Below are positions 45,231 to 56,583 of a DNA stretch of 64,000 bases, one piece after another. The notes beneath the pieces were generated by a model. That model made no database searches. It saw nothing but the letters and a program-made list of their open reading frames with translations, and was not told the DNA's origin. The first letter of the stretch is position 1. Every line of letters begins with the position of its first letter. The stretch is taken from the NCBI GenBank assembly GCA_021234155.1, contig JAJEKV010000337.1, forward strand, positions 124,001-188,000. The letters are read 5' to 3'. The position numbers and the translations under genes were made by a program. The DNA comes from Isoetes taiwanensis. Its lineage: Eukaryota > Streptophyta > Lycopodiopsida > Isoetales > Isoetaceae.

Positions 45231-46439
45231 CACGTCCGATATTTACCGCGACGGGCCAAAATTGTGCAACGTAAAGTTTCTTTAGGTGTTCTTTCTAAAC
45301 ATATGTAATTCAGTCTCATATTTTTCTTTTTTCTTTTTTCGTGTTCTCCGCCACAATCTAGATTATGCTCTCTTCGCCACATGTACGGCCGACTTAAAAC
45401 GGGGAAGATTAGCCAGCGGATCGTGGCATCATCGTGCGTGGCTGGCTCATCCTTATCTCCAGATGGTTTGCAGTATCGTCATCGAAATTGCTTGGTTTTT
45501 CTTTGAAGCCACTACCACATGTTCAAGATTCTCTGCGAGGTCGTCGTAGCCATCTGTTATTTGCTATTTCTTGGCTCGTGCCTGGCCTCTGGTGTTGTCG
45601 CCATTCCTGCTTGGCCTCTGGAAGCAGCTCCGCCACACATTCATGAAGCATGCTGATATAAAAGCCCAGAGTTCCTGTCGCTTTGCTTGCTCTGAATTTG
45701 GGCTACTCTGTATATTTGGGTATGGCAACGTGCTTGGTATTCTGGCAATGATTTGTCTGCAGGTCATGTTTCGGTAAGCTTTCCATCTTTGTTCTTCAAT
45801 ATTTATAGCATGGGTGTTTGAAGCCTGTGTTTGAAGCCTGCAAATGGGCGATGGATTCTGATGTAGGCAAGTTCACAATAGAACCAGATAGCAGTAAGAA
45901 CAATGCACATTAGATTAGTTTTCTACTTTTGTCAATTCATAATCGCATCTCTCCTTACATTTAGAGCAATCAATTCATAATAATTGTTTACCAGTTCTGG
46001 TCAAGTCTATTTGAGGAAAGGGCTCATTCTCTCTCTTTATATTGGCTTCCTATCAGCTCCACTAGCTCAGTTGATTTATTGTATTTTGCCGTATCACTTA
46101 AAAACATACAGTAAAAGGAACATTGCCTACCCTTAATACATTGTTACTGCACAAGCTTGATGCTGTTAAAACACATGCAAAACCAGGCGCTTCCGCACCA
46201 TGGGTTGCTCGTTAGCACTTCTTGGATCTAAGTTCACTGACTTTAGAATAGGTTCCTGATTTGGCTGGCCCATCGTAGAAAGCCTAACCAAGTAAGCGCC
46301 GAAATGCCCTGTGCAATGTTGTAAAATATCTACCTTTTCTTCTTCTCTGCCTTCAGCAAATTGGTGTGGATTAAATTTGTTAGGCTCTTTATGAATATGC
46401 TGGAGATGTAACAATAAATATGCCCTTAGGAATTGTGCA
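45231..46439. other. No gene seen
   Basis: Open frames of 60-90 codons on the plus strand (45286-45777) overlap each other in different frames and lack any recognisable motif. Confidence 0.4.
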
Positions 46440-46663
46440 CTACTTTCCCTCTTGAGTTTGCACTAGGTCTAGCAACTATAGGTCTCGAGTTCGAGACCGC
46501 CCAGAATCGCACTCTGAACTGTTGGGTGTCAAAACCCACAGACGCAATGTAAAGTGGTTGGGGGCAGGGCCCAACAAAGCAATGTAGTGTGGTGTGTGGT
46601 CACATGTCCAGTTGGATGCTGCCTAGTGGCGTGACGTTAAAATACTATCTATCTATCTATCTT
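46440..46663 (+). mobile_element. SINE, tRNA-derived, with (CTAT)n tail
   Basis: A box-B-like GAGTTCGAGACC lies at 46486-46497 (consensus GGTTCGANNCC), followed by a body of about 150 bases and the ending GTGACGTTAAAATACTATC with CTAT repeats. The box A region is degraded. Transcription would be by RNA polymerase III. Confidence 0.55.
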
Positions 46664-48444
46664 CATGCTTCTATGCAAGGAATACATCTCATATGAGCTT
46701 CATAATCTAACTTTGTGCCATGATGCTTTAGCACAGTCCTCTGTTCTTCTACAGTTGCGTATCACAGTATTGCTTGTGCTTCATGAGGTATGCTCCAGTC
46801 CAAGTTTGTAAGCATTAAGTAGACTGTAGTGAATGGTTATGTTAGTAATATCAATCCACATCTGTTCTGTTTGTTGCATTTAGAGGTACATGCTAATATT
46901 GTTAGTCAATTGGATGTTTTGAAATGTAAAAAGATGTTAATTGGACGATGACTGTCCCAGAAGGTTCAGCTTAAGGTTAGGACTCATTGATTATGTGGAT
47001 ATAGAAATATTGGCGAAGTAAAGGCTTATTTTAATGTTCTGCTAATAATTGCAAGGCTCTTCTAAAATTGAGAAGTTTTTGCCAACAACTTTAGTCCAAC
47101 ATGCAAAAGACTGCATTGCACCATTTTTTACGGAGTGTTGATTTTTCTGCAGTGAGTTAAAGACTTATTTTGTGTATAGGCCATAATTAGTTGTCAGTGT
47201 TCTTCAGATTGAGAGAGAATTCAAATTAGAGACAGAGTCGTTGCAGCCACCTCTCTAAGTGTTCAAGCACTTCTTCCCTGTCATCTCTAGATCAGCTAAA
47301 CTCTAGTGGCTCATGCTCTTCTTTGGACCTGAGAGGAGGCTATGTCAGTGATTTTGGTTCTTCTGTTTGCAATGATTTTATAGATCCGGGTTTCTGTTTT
47401 TCGTGCCGGAAAAGGAGTGGTTTGGATGTTCCAATTTTCCAAGAGCTGCAAGCCTGAGTTTGAAGGCACATAAATAAATTGGTATCATTTTTTGGGCCGT
47501 TTAAGCCCTTTTCAAAAGATATATATCACTGCATGTAAACGGGCTTGTTGTGGATACACAAATGTGTAAAGGAACCCAAAGATGTGCAAATGAATCCAAA
47601 TCTCGAATGGGGCTGATTTGAGTTTGTCCAATGAATTATGTGTGCATAAGATGGGATTATATATTTCGATCGAGAATTCATCATTATTTCTCTTTTGAGA
47701 TATTGATCATACAATGATTCACATTCATGTATATTTCCTCATGAGTTTGTCAATTGAACCATGTCTAGATAAGATGTGGGTATGTTTCGATCTAAAAGCG
47801 AGAATACAACACAGATTTATCTGTTTTTCATCAAGATTGAGTCCGATTAATCGATTTAACGTTTGAGGTTGTAAGAGAACACATTGATGAAGTGGTATAC
47901 AGTGTGTCGGTTTATGAATGGCATTCATGAACCATCGGTTCGCAAATTGTTTATCAACGTCATGGCCATTGTATTTGCATTGCCCGTAATGTCATAGGAT
48001 GTGTTGCATATTGTACGTAGGAATTTTATGCATCCATATAGTATGTAACCAATTGCATTACGATGAGCCATACATATAGCATCACACTTATCTCACAAGC
48101 TAAAGATTGGCATGGCTTTACATTTAACCTATGTGATAACAAATTCATTTAATGATTCTATATTGAGAGATAATCATGTCTAGCATATCATTTTACCAAT
48201 AAAAATGATGTTTTCCTTCGTTTCACCGATTAGAAGGAAAACAAGGTTCTAGAACTACGGAGGTAGTTAACTGTTAGTTATTTTGTCATTTTCCCTTCTA
48301 GCCCTATTTATGTTCTTCCACGTTCCTCTTCTAGTTCATCAGCTCTCTTTGCATCTTCCTTCTATCCTTCTACGGTTTGATCCCACCTAGTGTGTCAATC
48401 CTTTTCTCCCTAACATCTCCTTTTCGTGCATCACGTTGCAGATT
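46664..48444. other. No gene seen
   Basis: AT-rich intergenic sequence. The bases just before 48445 (CATCACGTTGCAG) look like a 3' splice site. Confidence 0.4.
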
Positions 48445-48914
48445 ATGGTCCGCAAGGCCAGTGCGAGAAAGTTTAGGGAAAGGCATGGAGGTGATTCCCA
48501 CGACCAGGTTCACGCATGGCTGGAAGCTATGGAGGAAAGGTTGAAAGCTAAGATTGACAATCTGAATCGTGTCATGGAGACCAGGTTACAGGCCAAATTA
48601 GATGAGCTGAATGGCACTAAGGCAGGAATTGTTATGGCCTTGGAATCCAAAATCTCATTTCTGCAAAAAGAAATCCAACGAAAGAGCAGCAATGCGAGAT
48701 CCCTGTCTTTAAGTTTCATGAAAATGTCAAGGAGTTTGATTTCTTGAATCAGTTAGAAGACTCTTTTACAGATTTAGAAGGCCACTTGAAGTCGCATAAT
48801 TTCTTGGATGCAGCAACCAAAGACGTCATTGAGAAAGGTAACACCTTGATTGCTAACAGAAAAAATCTCATTCGCATCAGAGATAGGGAAGGACCGAAAG
48901 TTGCAGAATTCTAA
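48445..48914 (+). pseudogene. Coiled-coil ORF with one frame change
   Basis: From ATG 48445: MVRKASARKFRERHGGDSHD, then a charged heptad-like helix (LEAMEERLKAKIDNLNRVME) to about residue 80. A -1/+1 change near 48690 leads into EIPVFKFHENVKEFDFLNQL and NTLIANRKNLIRIRDREG, and a stop at 48914. The two parts read as one protein. The second half reminds me of gag-like proteins of retroelements, but this is a weak recollection. It starts directly after an acceptor-like CGTTGCAG, so an upstream exon may be missing. The frame at 49148-49330 (hydrophobic segment, then charged) is too short to support. Confidence 0.35.
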
Positions 48915-50304
48915 AAAAAAGGGGTTTTAACCCTGTTTGATGTGGAAGACGGCCCTAAAATGGGGATCTTACCCTGCTAATGGCGCTGAGGTTCTGTGGT
49001 ACATCGGCGCAGAATGATTGGGCCTAAAAGATTCACTCTAGCTTTTTCAGTAAGGATATTTTTGCTTCTGTTGCTCTGCTTAAATTAGGAATAATTTTGA
49101 GTGGTTGTTCTGCCTAAGTTCGTTGAGAAATAAAGTCTCTGTCTTGGTTGTTCTGGAAAGAAGCAGAGTTTCAAACAGTTTACAGGTTTTGGTTGGGTTC
49201 TGAGAGTTTGTTCTTCTTGATAGTTTTTCTGTCGTCAATGCTTGTATCTACCTCAGTTGCTGACGATGTCAGTGATGCAAAAATACAAGTAAGGAAAGGC
49301 CAGCCGAATAAGAACTGTGATCTTTGCTAGCTACAGTTTTCGTAGATTAAAACCCTGTCCATATCTTTTGCTGCCTTTTTTCCATGCCGGTTCATCTTAA
49401 CCCGACGGAGCGATGCATCAGTCAGTACCTGCTTTCAGAATTAGAACTCTAGATCCATGCATAAAACGTACCAAGATGTAGGCCAGATTTGTCGTTTCCT
49501 CTGCAGACTAACCGACTGTACTCCGGTTCTTTTCATTCGTAACTTCTTTTGTTGCCCTAATTAATAATTCTAACATTATCATGTATTTCAAAGGTACATT
49601 ATCATGTATTTCAAAGGTATATTAGATTCGAGGATTTACCAATCTTGATTCTCTTGTTAATAATGGTTAAGCAAGCCTTAGGTAGTGGTTTTTGAATAAG
49701 TAAAGGAATTTAGGTTGGCTAAGAGGATACGATCTTTGATATTTTAGTGCTTTACCACAAGACGCCATTATAGTCCCAAGTGGTTTGGTTTATGCTTGTT
49801 ATATGATGATGTGATTCGGATGTTGCCTTTTGGGGCCTATACAGTTGCTTGATGGCCAAGAGTAAGCATAATGGTTGCTCCTAACTTGACTTTAGTGCCT
49901 TCCACGCATAAGCCTTTCCTATATCATGACATCTTCGCCTTTTTCCTTCGATAGCCTTGTGTTTTCTCTTTAGAATCATTGTCTTTCATATTTTATCTTG
50001 GAAGGAAGACGGCCTTCTACGGTGAGTTACCTATGTTCTACCCAGCTTGTTAGACTTTCCAAGTTTATGAACACCTTCTAGCTTTTCTTGTTTGGACCTT
50101 GCTCAATTGGATTACATTATTTTTATTCTGCCTCTTTTTCAGCATTCTTGTCCGTGTTTACCATAGTAGTTCCCGTGTTTACCATAGTAGTTCTAAAACA
50201 ATATTATATTGTTCTAATGAAATTATTGGCAAACATGTATATTTTCCAAGCGATCCATAACAACATCGTTAAGCATGTATAGATGAGTTGGGGAAGAGAA
50301 ACGT
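48915..50304. repeat. Intergenic, with two short tandem duplications
   Basis: A 23-base unit containing CATTATCATGTATTTCAAAG occurs twice (about 49573-49619). GTGTTTACCATAGTAGTTC occurs twice (about 50154-50193). No gene is supported. Confidence 0.5.
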
Positions 50305-50328
50305 TCGCGGCGGCCTTGGCCGCCGCGA
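50305..50328. repeat. Perfect GC palindrome, 11 bp stem
   Basis: TCGCGGCGGCC (50305-50315), TT, then the exact complement (50318-50328), in otherwise AT-rich DNA. On the minus strand it is followed by ACGTTTCTC, close to the spacer ACGTTTCTAG of the Helitron end at 30056, but CTAG is not present. Confidence 0.75.
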
Positions 50329-50458
50329 TAAGTTTCTTGTAGGTATTATTCTGCTCCCATATTGAATATGGAGCTGACACGTGGCATTTATTCTAAATGG
50401 GAAAGTTGCCTAAGTTCTACCATTTACTCAATTGTTTTTTACTGTACTTTTTGAACTT

Positions 50459-50556
50459 TTAGAATGAAGAGTAAAAAGATTAGAATGAACAGTAAAAACA
50501 ATAGAATGAATAGTAAAAACATTAGAATGAACAGTAAATAAAGCAAAATGAATGGT
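50459..50556. repeat. About 20 bp tandem repeat, 5 units
   Basis: Units of TTAGAATGAACAGTAAAAAC with small changes stand head to tail. Confidence 0.85.
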
Positions 50557-50974
50557 TAAAAAATTCAAAATATCAGTAAAATCAAAGGTTTTGTATTCAG
50601 AATCAAGTCACAAATGATCCTTCAAATCAATTACAATCAGTACATCAGTTAAAACACAAAATTACAGATCTGAGATCCAAAAATCATGTCATTAGTTTTG
50701 GTTTCACACACTTTCGCCTCCAGTTACACTCTTCACAAGTTCACACATATCAAGAGCGCTGCTACCACCAGAAACAATGATACAATTACGAAAAGTACCG
50801 CTCCTGCTTCAACATTCAGATTAAACGCCTCCTCAAACGTGGATTTTCTCCAGCTATTTCTCCAAGAGAAACTGTGTCGAAAAATGTATCATCCAATTCA
50901 CTTCCAGCTGCGACTACATCCTTTTCAATTGTAACTACCTGCTTCCCAACAGAATCCTTACTAATAGAATCCTT

Positions 50975-51721
50975 CTAAACAGAATCTTTCCCTGTATATT
51001 TACACTCCTCAGACTTTATATCACATGTTTTAAACAAGAATAACAATTTAAATAAATTCAACATCTGCAAACTATTCAACAAATTACCTTCAATATTCAC
51101 ATTGACAGAATGTGAAGCTGCAGTAAAAACATCAAAGGTACCAGAAACCTGATTTGCATCAAATGCCTTCAATTCGTCATTATAGCCATCGTTGAACATC
51201 CTTCGAGTACCGTCAGAATTGAATGGCTGGCCAACAATAGACATCGCTGCCTTTGTTTTGAGCTCTGCAATCTTGTCATACCTTGGAAAGACAAACAATG
51301 AAGTTAGTAACATATAAAAATAATAACTAAAGACACTAATTTAAAACACAGACTTACCTCTTGTACGATTCTGCATTCCGGTGTCCAGTGATATTCATGC
51401 CAATATCAATTGGCACATTAGCCCTTGCAAGTCTAGAAACAACACTACTCCTTCCTGATTTCCCAGAGAAGTTGCCTTCAACACCTATAGCTTTCAACAT
51501 GTATTTCATCCAGCCTCCTAACACCTTGGCGCTGACCCTATACTTCTTATTGTACCATACCTATGCCAAATAAACATAGAATTACACAAGAAACTAGAAA
51601 TAGAAAAGCAGAAAATAGTAAGAAACTTACAATTCCCTTTGAGCTATTGATGCATTGCATAAAAACAAACCGAGAAGAATCGGCATCTGTTTCAGGAATA
51701 GGAAGATGCCTCACAAGGCTT
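50975..51721 (-). pseudogene. Tyrosine-recombinase-like relic with two introns
   Basis: Minus-strand exons by eye: about 51721-51631, 51560-51358 and 51281-50975. The junctions are GGAATT|GTAAGTTTC, ..GGCATAG|GTATGG, AAGAG|GTAAGTC and TTTCCAAG|G. Exon 1 ends ADSSRFVFMQCINSSKGI. Exon 2 reads VWYNKKYRVSAKVLGGWMKY, NFSGKSGRSSVVSRLARANV and MNITGHRNAESYKR, and exon 3 continues YDKIAELKTKAAM. The order (K/H)SGR, TGHRN and a Tyr soon after is the C-terminal catalytic pattern of Crypton/DUF3504-type tyrosine recombinases. The first His of the HxxR motif is Lys here. The N-terminal part with the first catalytic Arg is missing, and exon 3 ends in an AT-rich tail. It is either a fragment of an element or a domesticated gene in decay. 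Confidence 0.5.
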
Positions 51722-52739
51722 TAATGGTGGTCGTAGAAGAATCTATAAATATGCACTTAACCTCTTGAGCTCTTTACTAATGTCATTTGCTGATAAGTCT
51801 CATCAAGCAAAGACACATAGATGCATGTCTTTATGGCTGGCAATCAATATCTTGAAAAGCGTATAGCGGCTCTTATGATTTTGTTCATGCAAATGATCAT
51901 TTTGAATGGAAATAAATAGTTAAATGGGGTTCACATAGTTAAGATTACATGAATCCTATTAAGAGTGCATAAAGAATTGAGGTAAGTTGTGATCTATTTT
52001 AGCAAGAAATGCTTAACTATTTTCCTATTGTTCTAGGAAGAGTTTTCAAATGTATTGAATGCAACAGAGAAAATAGGAAAATGGCAATCTTTTGGAGTTC
52101 TGATTAACCAAGGATGTATCATAGAAGATGGAATATACCGCCTTATAGAACACTTCAATTTTCTACATTTCCATTTTTCATGGGAACAAACCTGAATATT
52201 TTTCCAAATCATAACTTTTGCTGATGAGCTATACCATACTCCATTGTTTGCATTTAACTGAGACCACTATTGGATTATAATGATGAGGTTAAAATATTCT
52301 GTTTATGCATTCTTTCACATGATATATTATCTTATGCCTGACAAATCATTAAAACTATTCTATTTGAAGTATTCCTATTAATGTAATTCTGTTATATTTT
52401 TATACATATTGGAAAAAAGGACTTTTACGACAAATGGTGGTTCTAAAGAGTTCTTTAGATGCTTTACGGTGTCTAGTTTCTCTAGGTGTTTGGCAGCATA
52501 TTGGTCAATTCTTCATTTTGGTCAATTCTTCATTTGCAAATCTTTTCGCTGGGACTTAGAGAAACATATTAGTATTAGTGTTAATCTTGCCCTCTAAGGA
52601 CCATAAAGGTCATAAAGCAAATATTTACAGGTGTTTTAGTCTCACCAATCGATTACGATGAGATCCAATTGTTTTAAATTAAAGAGATCAAGGGGTGATA
52701 TATCCAAAATTGATTGCAGATCAAAAGAAAAGCCTGCTT
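51722..52739. other. No gene seen
   Basis: AT-rich. Expected upstream exons of the recombinase-like gene could not be found here. Confidence 0.45.
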
Positions 52740-53215
52740 AGATGGTCTGCTGTCTAGTTGTATCTATATCCAGTCTGCAAAATTTATAGCTTGGTGAAGT
52801 GCTTCCATTTCCAATGGAAACATGTCTGCTTCTGCTAGCATGATGGCAAAAGGAGTATGTGCCTTCACACCAAGCTCATCTTTCAAAAAGATTTTCAAAA
52901 TCATTTCGATTTGCTTCCACTGTTTGGCTAATGCACTTGGACCCCAAATAGGCGATCCATACAAGATAATCATCTGGACCAATGTTTTAAATAAAATCTT
53001 CTTTAAATTCCAGCTATCTAGGAATTCCTTTTGGCATTTTGAGAGCGTGCAATAAAGTGCTTTCTTTCAACAACAACTCTTTTTTGAATGCACTCTTTCC
53101 AAGTGTACTTGGAAGAAAATTCCAGGCCTAAATACTTGTAGTGACTGACGACTTCAATATTTCTGTCGTCATAACTAAAAGTTGGGCACGCATTAGTCCA
53201 GAATAATCACTTTTG
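52740..53215 (-). pseudogene. LINE reverse transcriptase C-terminal relic
   Basis: On the minus strand: FSYDDRNIEVVSHYKYLGLE and SKYTWKECIQKRVVVERKH (53200-53050), then after a shift MIILYGSPIWGPSALAKQWK and PFAIMLAEADMFPLEMEALH (52982-52770). These are the conserved thumb and post-RT motifs of L1-type elements (YKYLG, LLYG..IWG, E.G..P.E). Truncated at both ends. It could belong to the same family as the LINE at 7673-10410, but the two copies do not overlap in content. Confidence 0.8.
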
Positions 53216-53234
53216 ATTTGGCAAGATTTTGCGA

Positions 53235-54060
53235 TAAACTGCCGCGGGGATAGTCTTACCACGGTTTCGGGATCCGAGGTGAAAATACCGTCCCTCCCGT
53301 TATCACCGCCGGGGCTCGGCGAGAATCCGTTCGGGACCCCGTTTCACCATACCGCCGACACGCGGAGGTCCTCGTGATAAATCGGGTCAGTCGTCCATGC
53401 ACGACTAATATCCGGCCCGCCCGCAGGTTCCCCGCCCTCGGATCACCAACACCTGATCCCACCCTCGAATCACCAATGCTCGGATCCCTCCAGGGATCCC
53501 CATCGCCGGGCCGATGCTCCGGCCCCGGGTGTGATCCCCTCCTCGGGATCGCCATCGGCGGGCCGATATTGGCTAAACCGATATACATACCACCTTATCC
53601 CGGCATCCGGGATCACCACTATGGCCGACATCGGCCGATATCGGGGACCCGGGAAGATGCTGCCCTCCGGGATCCCGGATAGGAATCTGGCCGATAACCG
53701 CGGCCCTCGATATCAGCCGCGGGTGAATCCCTCCCGGGATCACCGATACCGGTGATTACTTCCTCCGGGATCACCGGAACCTCGAGGGTGCGGATCCCTC
53801 CTCGGGATCGCCATCGCCGGGGCGATATCGGATGCCCATTATACTGGGTTATTCGGCCCAGGATCCTCTTCGGCCTCGGGATCCCCGAGAGGCCTTCTCG
53901 ATGAAAACCTCCTCCGGGATCACCACTGCCTTGACGAAAGCGGGGGGTCCCCACGGTTCTAACGATGCCATTGGTTTGAATTAATGCCCGACGCCCAGTG
54001 TCGTCGTCGCCATCCACTAATAGTGTAACCGAGAGCGGAAAACCGCCAGCTTATTCGTCG
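53235..54060. repeat. GC-rich island with GGGATCACC/GGGATCGCC repeats
   Basis: About 800 bases of strongly GC-rich DNA between AT-rich flanks. TCCGGGATCACC, CTCGGGATCGCCATCG and GGCCGATATCGG recur many times at irregular spacing. Several frames are open only because stops are rare in such DNA. No protein family is recognised, and the island has no visible terminal repeats. Confidence 0.75.
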
Positions 54061-54109
54061 GGCCCTGTGCTTCGCGTCGCCACGCAGCGGTGGGGATTCC
54101 GGAGGAAGG

Positions 54110-55700
54110 GAGCATGATTTTACGCATGGCTATGTCCGAACTCTATGCCAGTGAAGAACAATGGGTTGCCCTTCCGATCGGAACTGTTTAAAAGGCCCGA
54201 TTGCCGATCCAGAGGGCCGGCCGCCTTTGTTGCATCCGGCTGAGTATTTCAAAGGTAAGCTTCATCGAATGTGTCCGTTTTTTAAAGTCTATTTTAGTCT
54301 TATTCTAACCGGTTATGTTATTTTACAGATGGTGGAGGAGTCGATTAACCTCGAAATCAGCCTAAATACCTCCATTAACGAGAACTGGAATGGGGCAATA
54401 GAAGGAAACTCGGCTTGGCCATTGCCCGACTGCCTCAAAGATATTGCTGAGATTGAATCCACCAAGAGGTTCAATCCCCGAACAAAAAGAAATTAAGGGC
54501 GTAAGCAAGAGCTAAGGGCTTCACCACGTAAGATTACCACTGTTGTGGTCGAGGCTTCAGCCATTGGCCAATGGTTTGGAAATGCAGATGTTCCAAAGAA
54601 TGCTCAAAATGCAGATGAGGGGGATGAGGCCCCGAAAAGTAATATTGAATGTTTTAACTCAATCCAAGTGAGGAACTGACAACTGAAGAAATTTTGAAGG
54701 ACTACAGGTATGATCAGTCGTTAAAATGGCGCTAAGCTGCCTAAGTGGATCGCAAAGAAATCCTACAAGGGGAAGATGGAACCGGAGAATCATAGGTTCG
54801 TGGTGCATCAATTATGGCAAAATTACAAAGCTTCCGTGATGACTCGAGGGGTCAAATTCAAGAACAAGGCCGAGGTGAGGGTTAGAGATTATGGAAGATA
54901 AGTGTGGAGAGATCTCTTGATCCCGACTTCAAATTTAGCCACAACTGAGACGAAAACTTCAGAGGGCAAGGGCGCAGCAGAGCTGCATGGCGATGAGCAA
55001 ATCGCCTCTACTTTTGATGACATGGCCCGAGTCGAAGTTTATAAACCCGCAGCAGGGCCACGTAACTTGAAATGCGTGTAGAGCGGATAAGGGAAATCAA
55101 GGAAAGGATTAGGAGCAAGCATGGCAATTTGGATGAGAAGGATTTGTTTGGTGATTTGAGCTATGAACAGCACCAATTGGACTAAGACGATGTGAGTGCG
55201 GAGTTAGAAGTCACACGAATAACGCTTTGAATTTAATTCACCTCCTCCCAAACCCCAAATTGAATAGCCCAAGTCCGGTAGGTACCCAAGGAAGCTGACT
55301 TTGTGCAGCCCGGAGGAATGCAGATCCGATGGCTCCAAACCGACAGGCATGAAGAATCGGGAGGAGGAGCTTGAAAATGCAGATGAATTGGTCTCCACCC
55401 CGAAAGCAAGATAAAAATGTGGTATTTGTATATGCTGGACCCCCACTTCTTTGAATCTCTAAAATTATATGACAGAGGGATTAGAAAGGAGCTTTGGCAG
55501 TTTAAATTTTCTCTAGATTATCCAATTGTGGTTCAAAGTCCTCTGCTCAAGGTGGGCAGCAAATCATCCGATGTTGAATTCCACATCTCAGAGGCAGAGG
55601 CACGAAAATTCTCGACTATTCCAGGTGACCTCGGTATTGAAGATTCAGAGATCGTAAAGAAGAGCGGAAAAATGACATGAAAGAAATTGTTGCAGAATTC
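54110..55700 (+). pseudogene. Unrecognised plus-strand coding relic
   Basis: A possible first exon (near 54125, MAMSELYASEEQWVALPIG) is followed by a donor-like GTAAGCTT at 54255 and an acceptor TTTTACAG at 54329. Then come MVEESINLEISLNTSINENW and LPDCLKDIAEIESTKRFNPR to a TAA. Coding-like pieces continue in shifting frames: PKWIAKKSYKGKMEPENHRF, IREIKERIRSKHGNLDEKDL (about 55085) and a last frame at 55417-55680 (SKSSDVEFHISEAEARKFST). The whole looks like one decayed gene or element ORF; family unknown. Confidence 0.3.
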
Positions 55701-56500
55701 AGGTCAGGTGGCACCACTTGACAAGATTGTGCAGTTGAGAGGTAAGTACCACTTTTGGATATTTATGGAGGAAAGTAACTCCATAGGACTACAAGGTCTT
55801 GAAATTTGATGCACCATGCATATAGATAGACCTAGTGATAGCAGGAGTTTAACAGATTCTAGCTTGCAAACTGCATGTTTGATGGATTGATTGAACATGA
55901 CACCAGCATAATCGATGAGATGTTGTAGCTATTTACATGACTGATGCACCCATTTATCATAACGGATTTAATTGATTTCCTCATTTATCCAAACAGTGAT
56001 GTAGCAACCACCACAACGGCATATTTATTCAATTCTGCAAGTGAATGTGTTTGTGCATGATTGAGAAGGGATTTATTTGGCCATCTTGTAGCCCAAGGGT
56101 CTTATTTATCCAAAGCTAGATTGCATCCAAGATTTCAGTGCATTCCTTCCTTGATGTGACTTGGCTGACAAGCTTTTGAATAGGATTTTAGAAGATGCAT
56201 ATATTATAAAAATGTGGCGACTGCCAACTTGGTTGTATTATTAGTTCTATGTTCTAGTATAAAGAATCCTTTTTTTTTGCAGTGTTGGCAAAGCTTATAG
56301 TACCGGCCATTCCTTTGGGTATGCTACAATTTGAGCACTACGTTTGTGAGCTTTCTTATAGGACATGCTGCAGCTGCCGTTGGAGATGTGGGCTGGCTGA
56401 ATCAAATAATCAGAATCTCTGTTGATCAGCATAATTTGTTCACCCCCGTTGATCTTCTATATATGAAAATTTAAAATTTAATTCGTTTAAAGAAGTTTGT
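55701..56500. other. No gene seen
   Basis: AT-rich intergenic sequence. Confidence 0.45.
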
Positions 56501-56504
56501 GATT

Positions 56505-56560
56505 CTTTTGGTAGGCTAACTGGCAATATCAGGGTTCAAATCCCTGGCCCCTATTCGGCT
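56505..56560 (+). mobile_element. tRNA-like T-arm, probably a SINE remnant
   Basis: A perfect T-arm CAGGG-TTCAAAT-CCCTG at 56530-56546 followed by GCCCC, with a box-A-like TGGTAGGCTAACTGG just upstream. The spacing is too short and no acceptor or anticodon stem pairs, so it is not a tRNA gene. Confidence 0.35.
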
Positions 56561-56583
56561 ATCTAATGTACACTAACATTTTG

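Noticed and set aside
23138-50385. ACGTG-box motifs GACACGTGGC at about 23140 and 50371 as promoters
   Set aside because: G-box-like words occur without a supported gene start downstream and may be part of repeat ends.
53256-54017. Arg/Gly/Pro-rich proteins in the GC-rich island
   Set aside because: Overlapping frames are open on both strands because stops are rare in such DNA; residues mirror the DNA repeat.
56505-56560. Functional tRNA gene
   Set aside because: A perfect T-arm exists, but there is no acceptor, D or anticodon stem at proper spacing.
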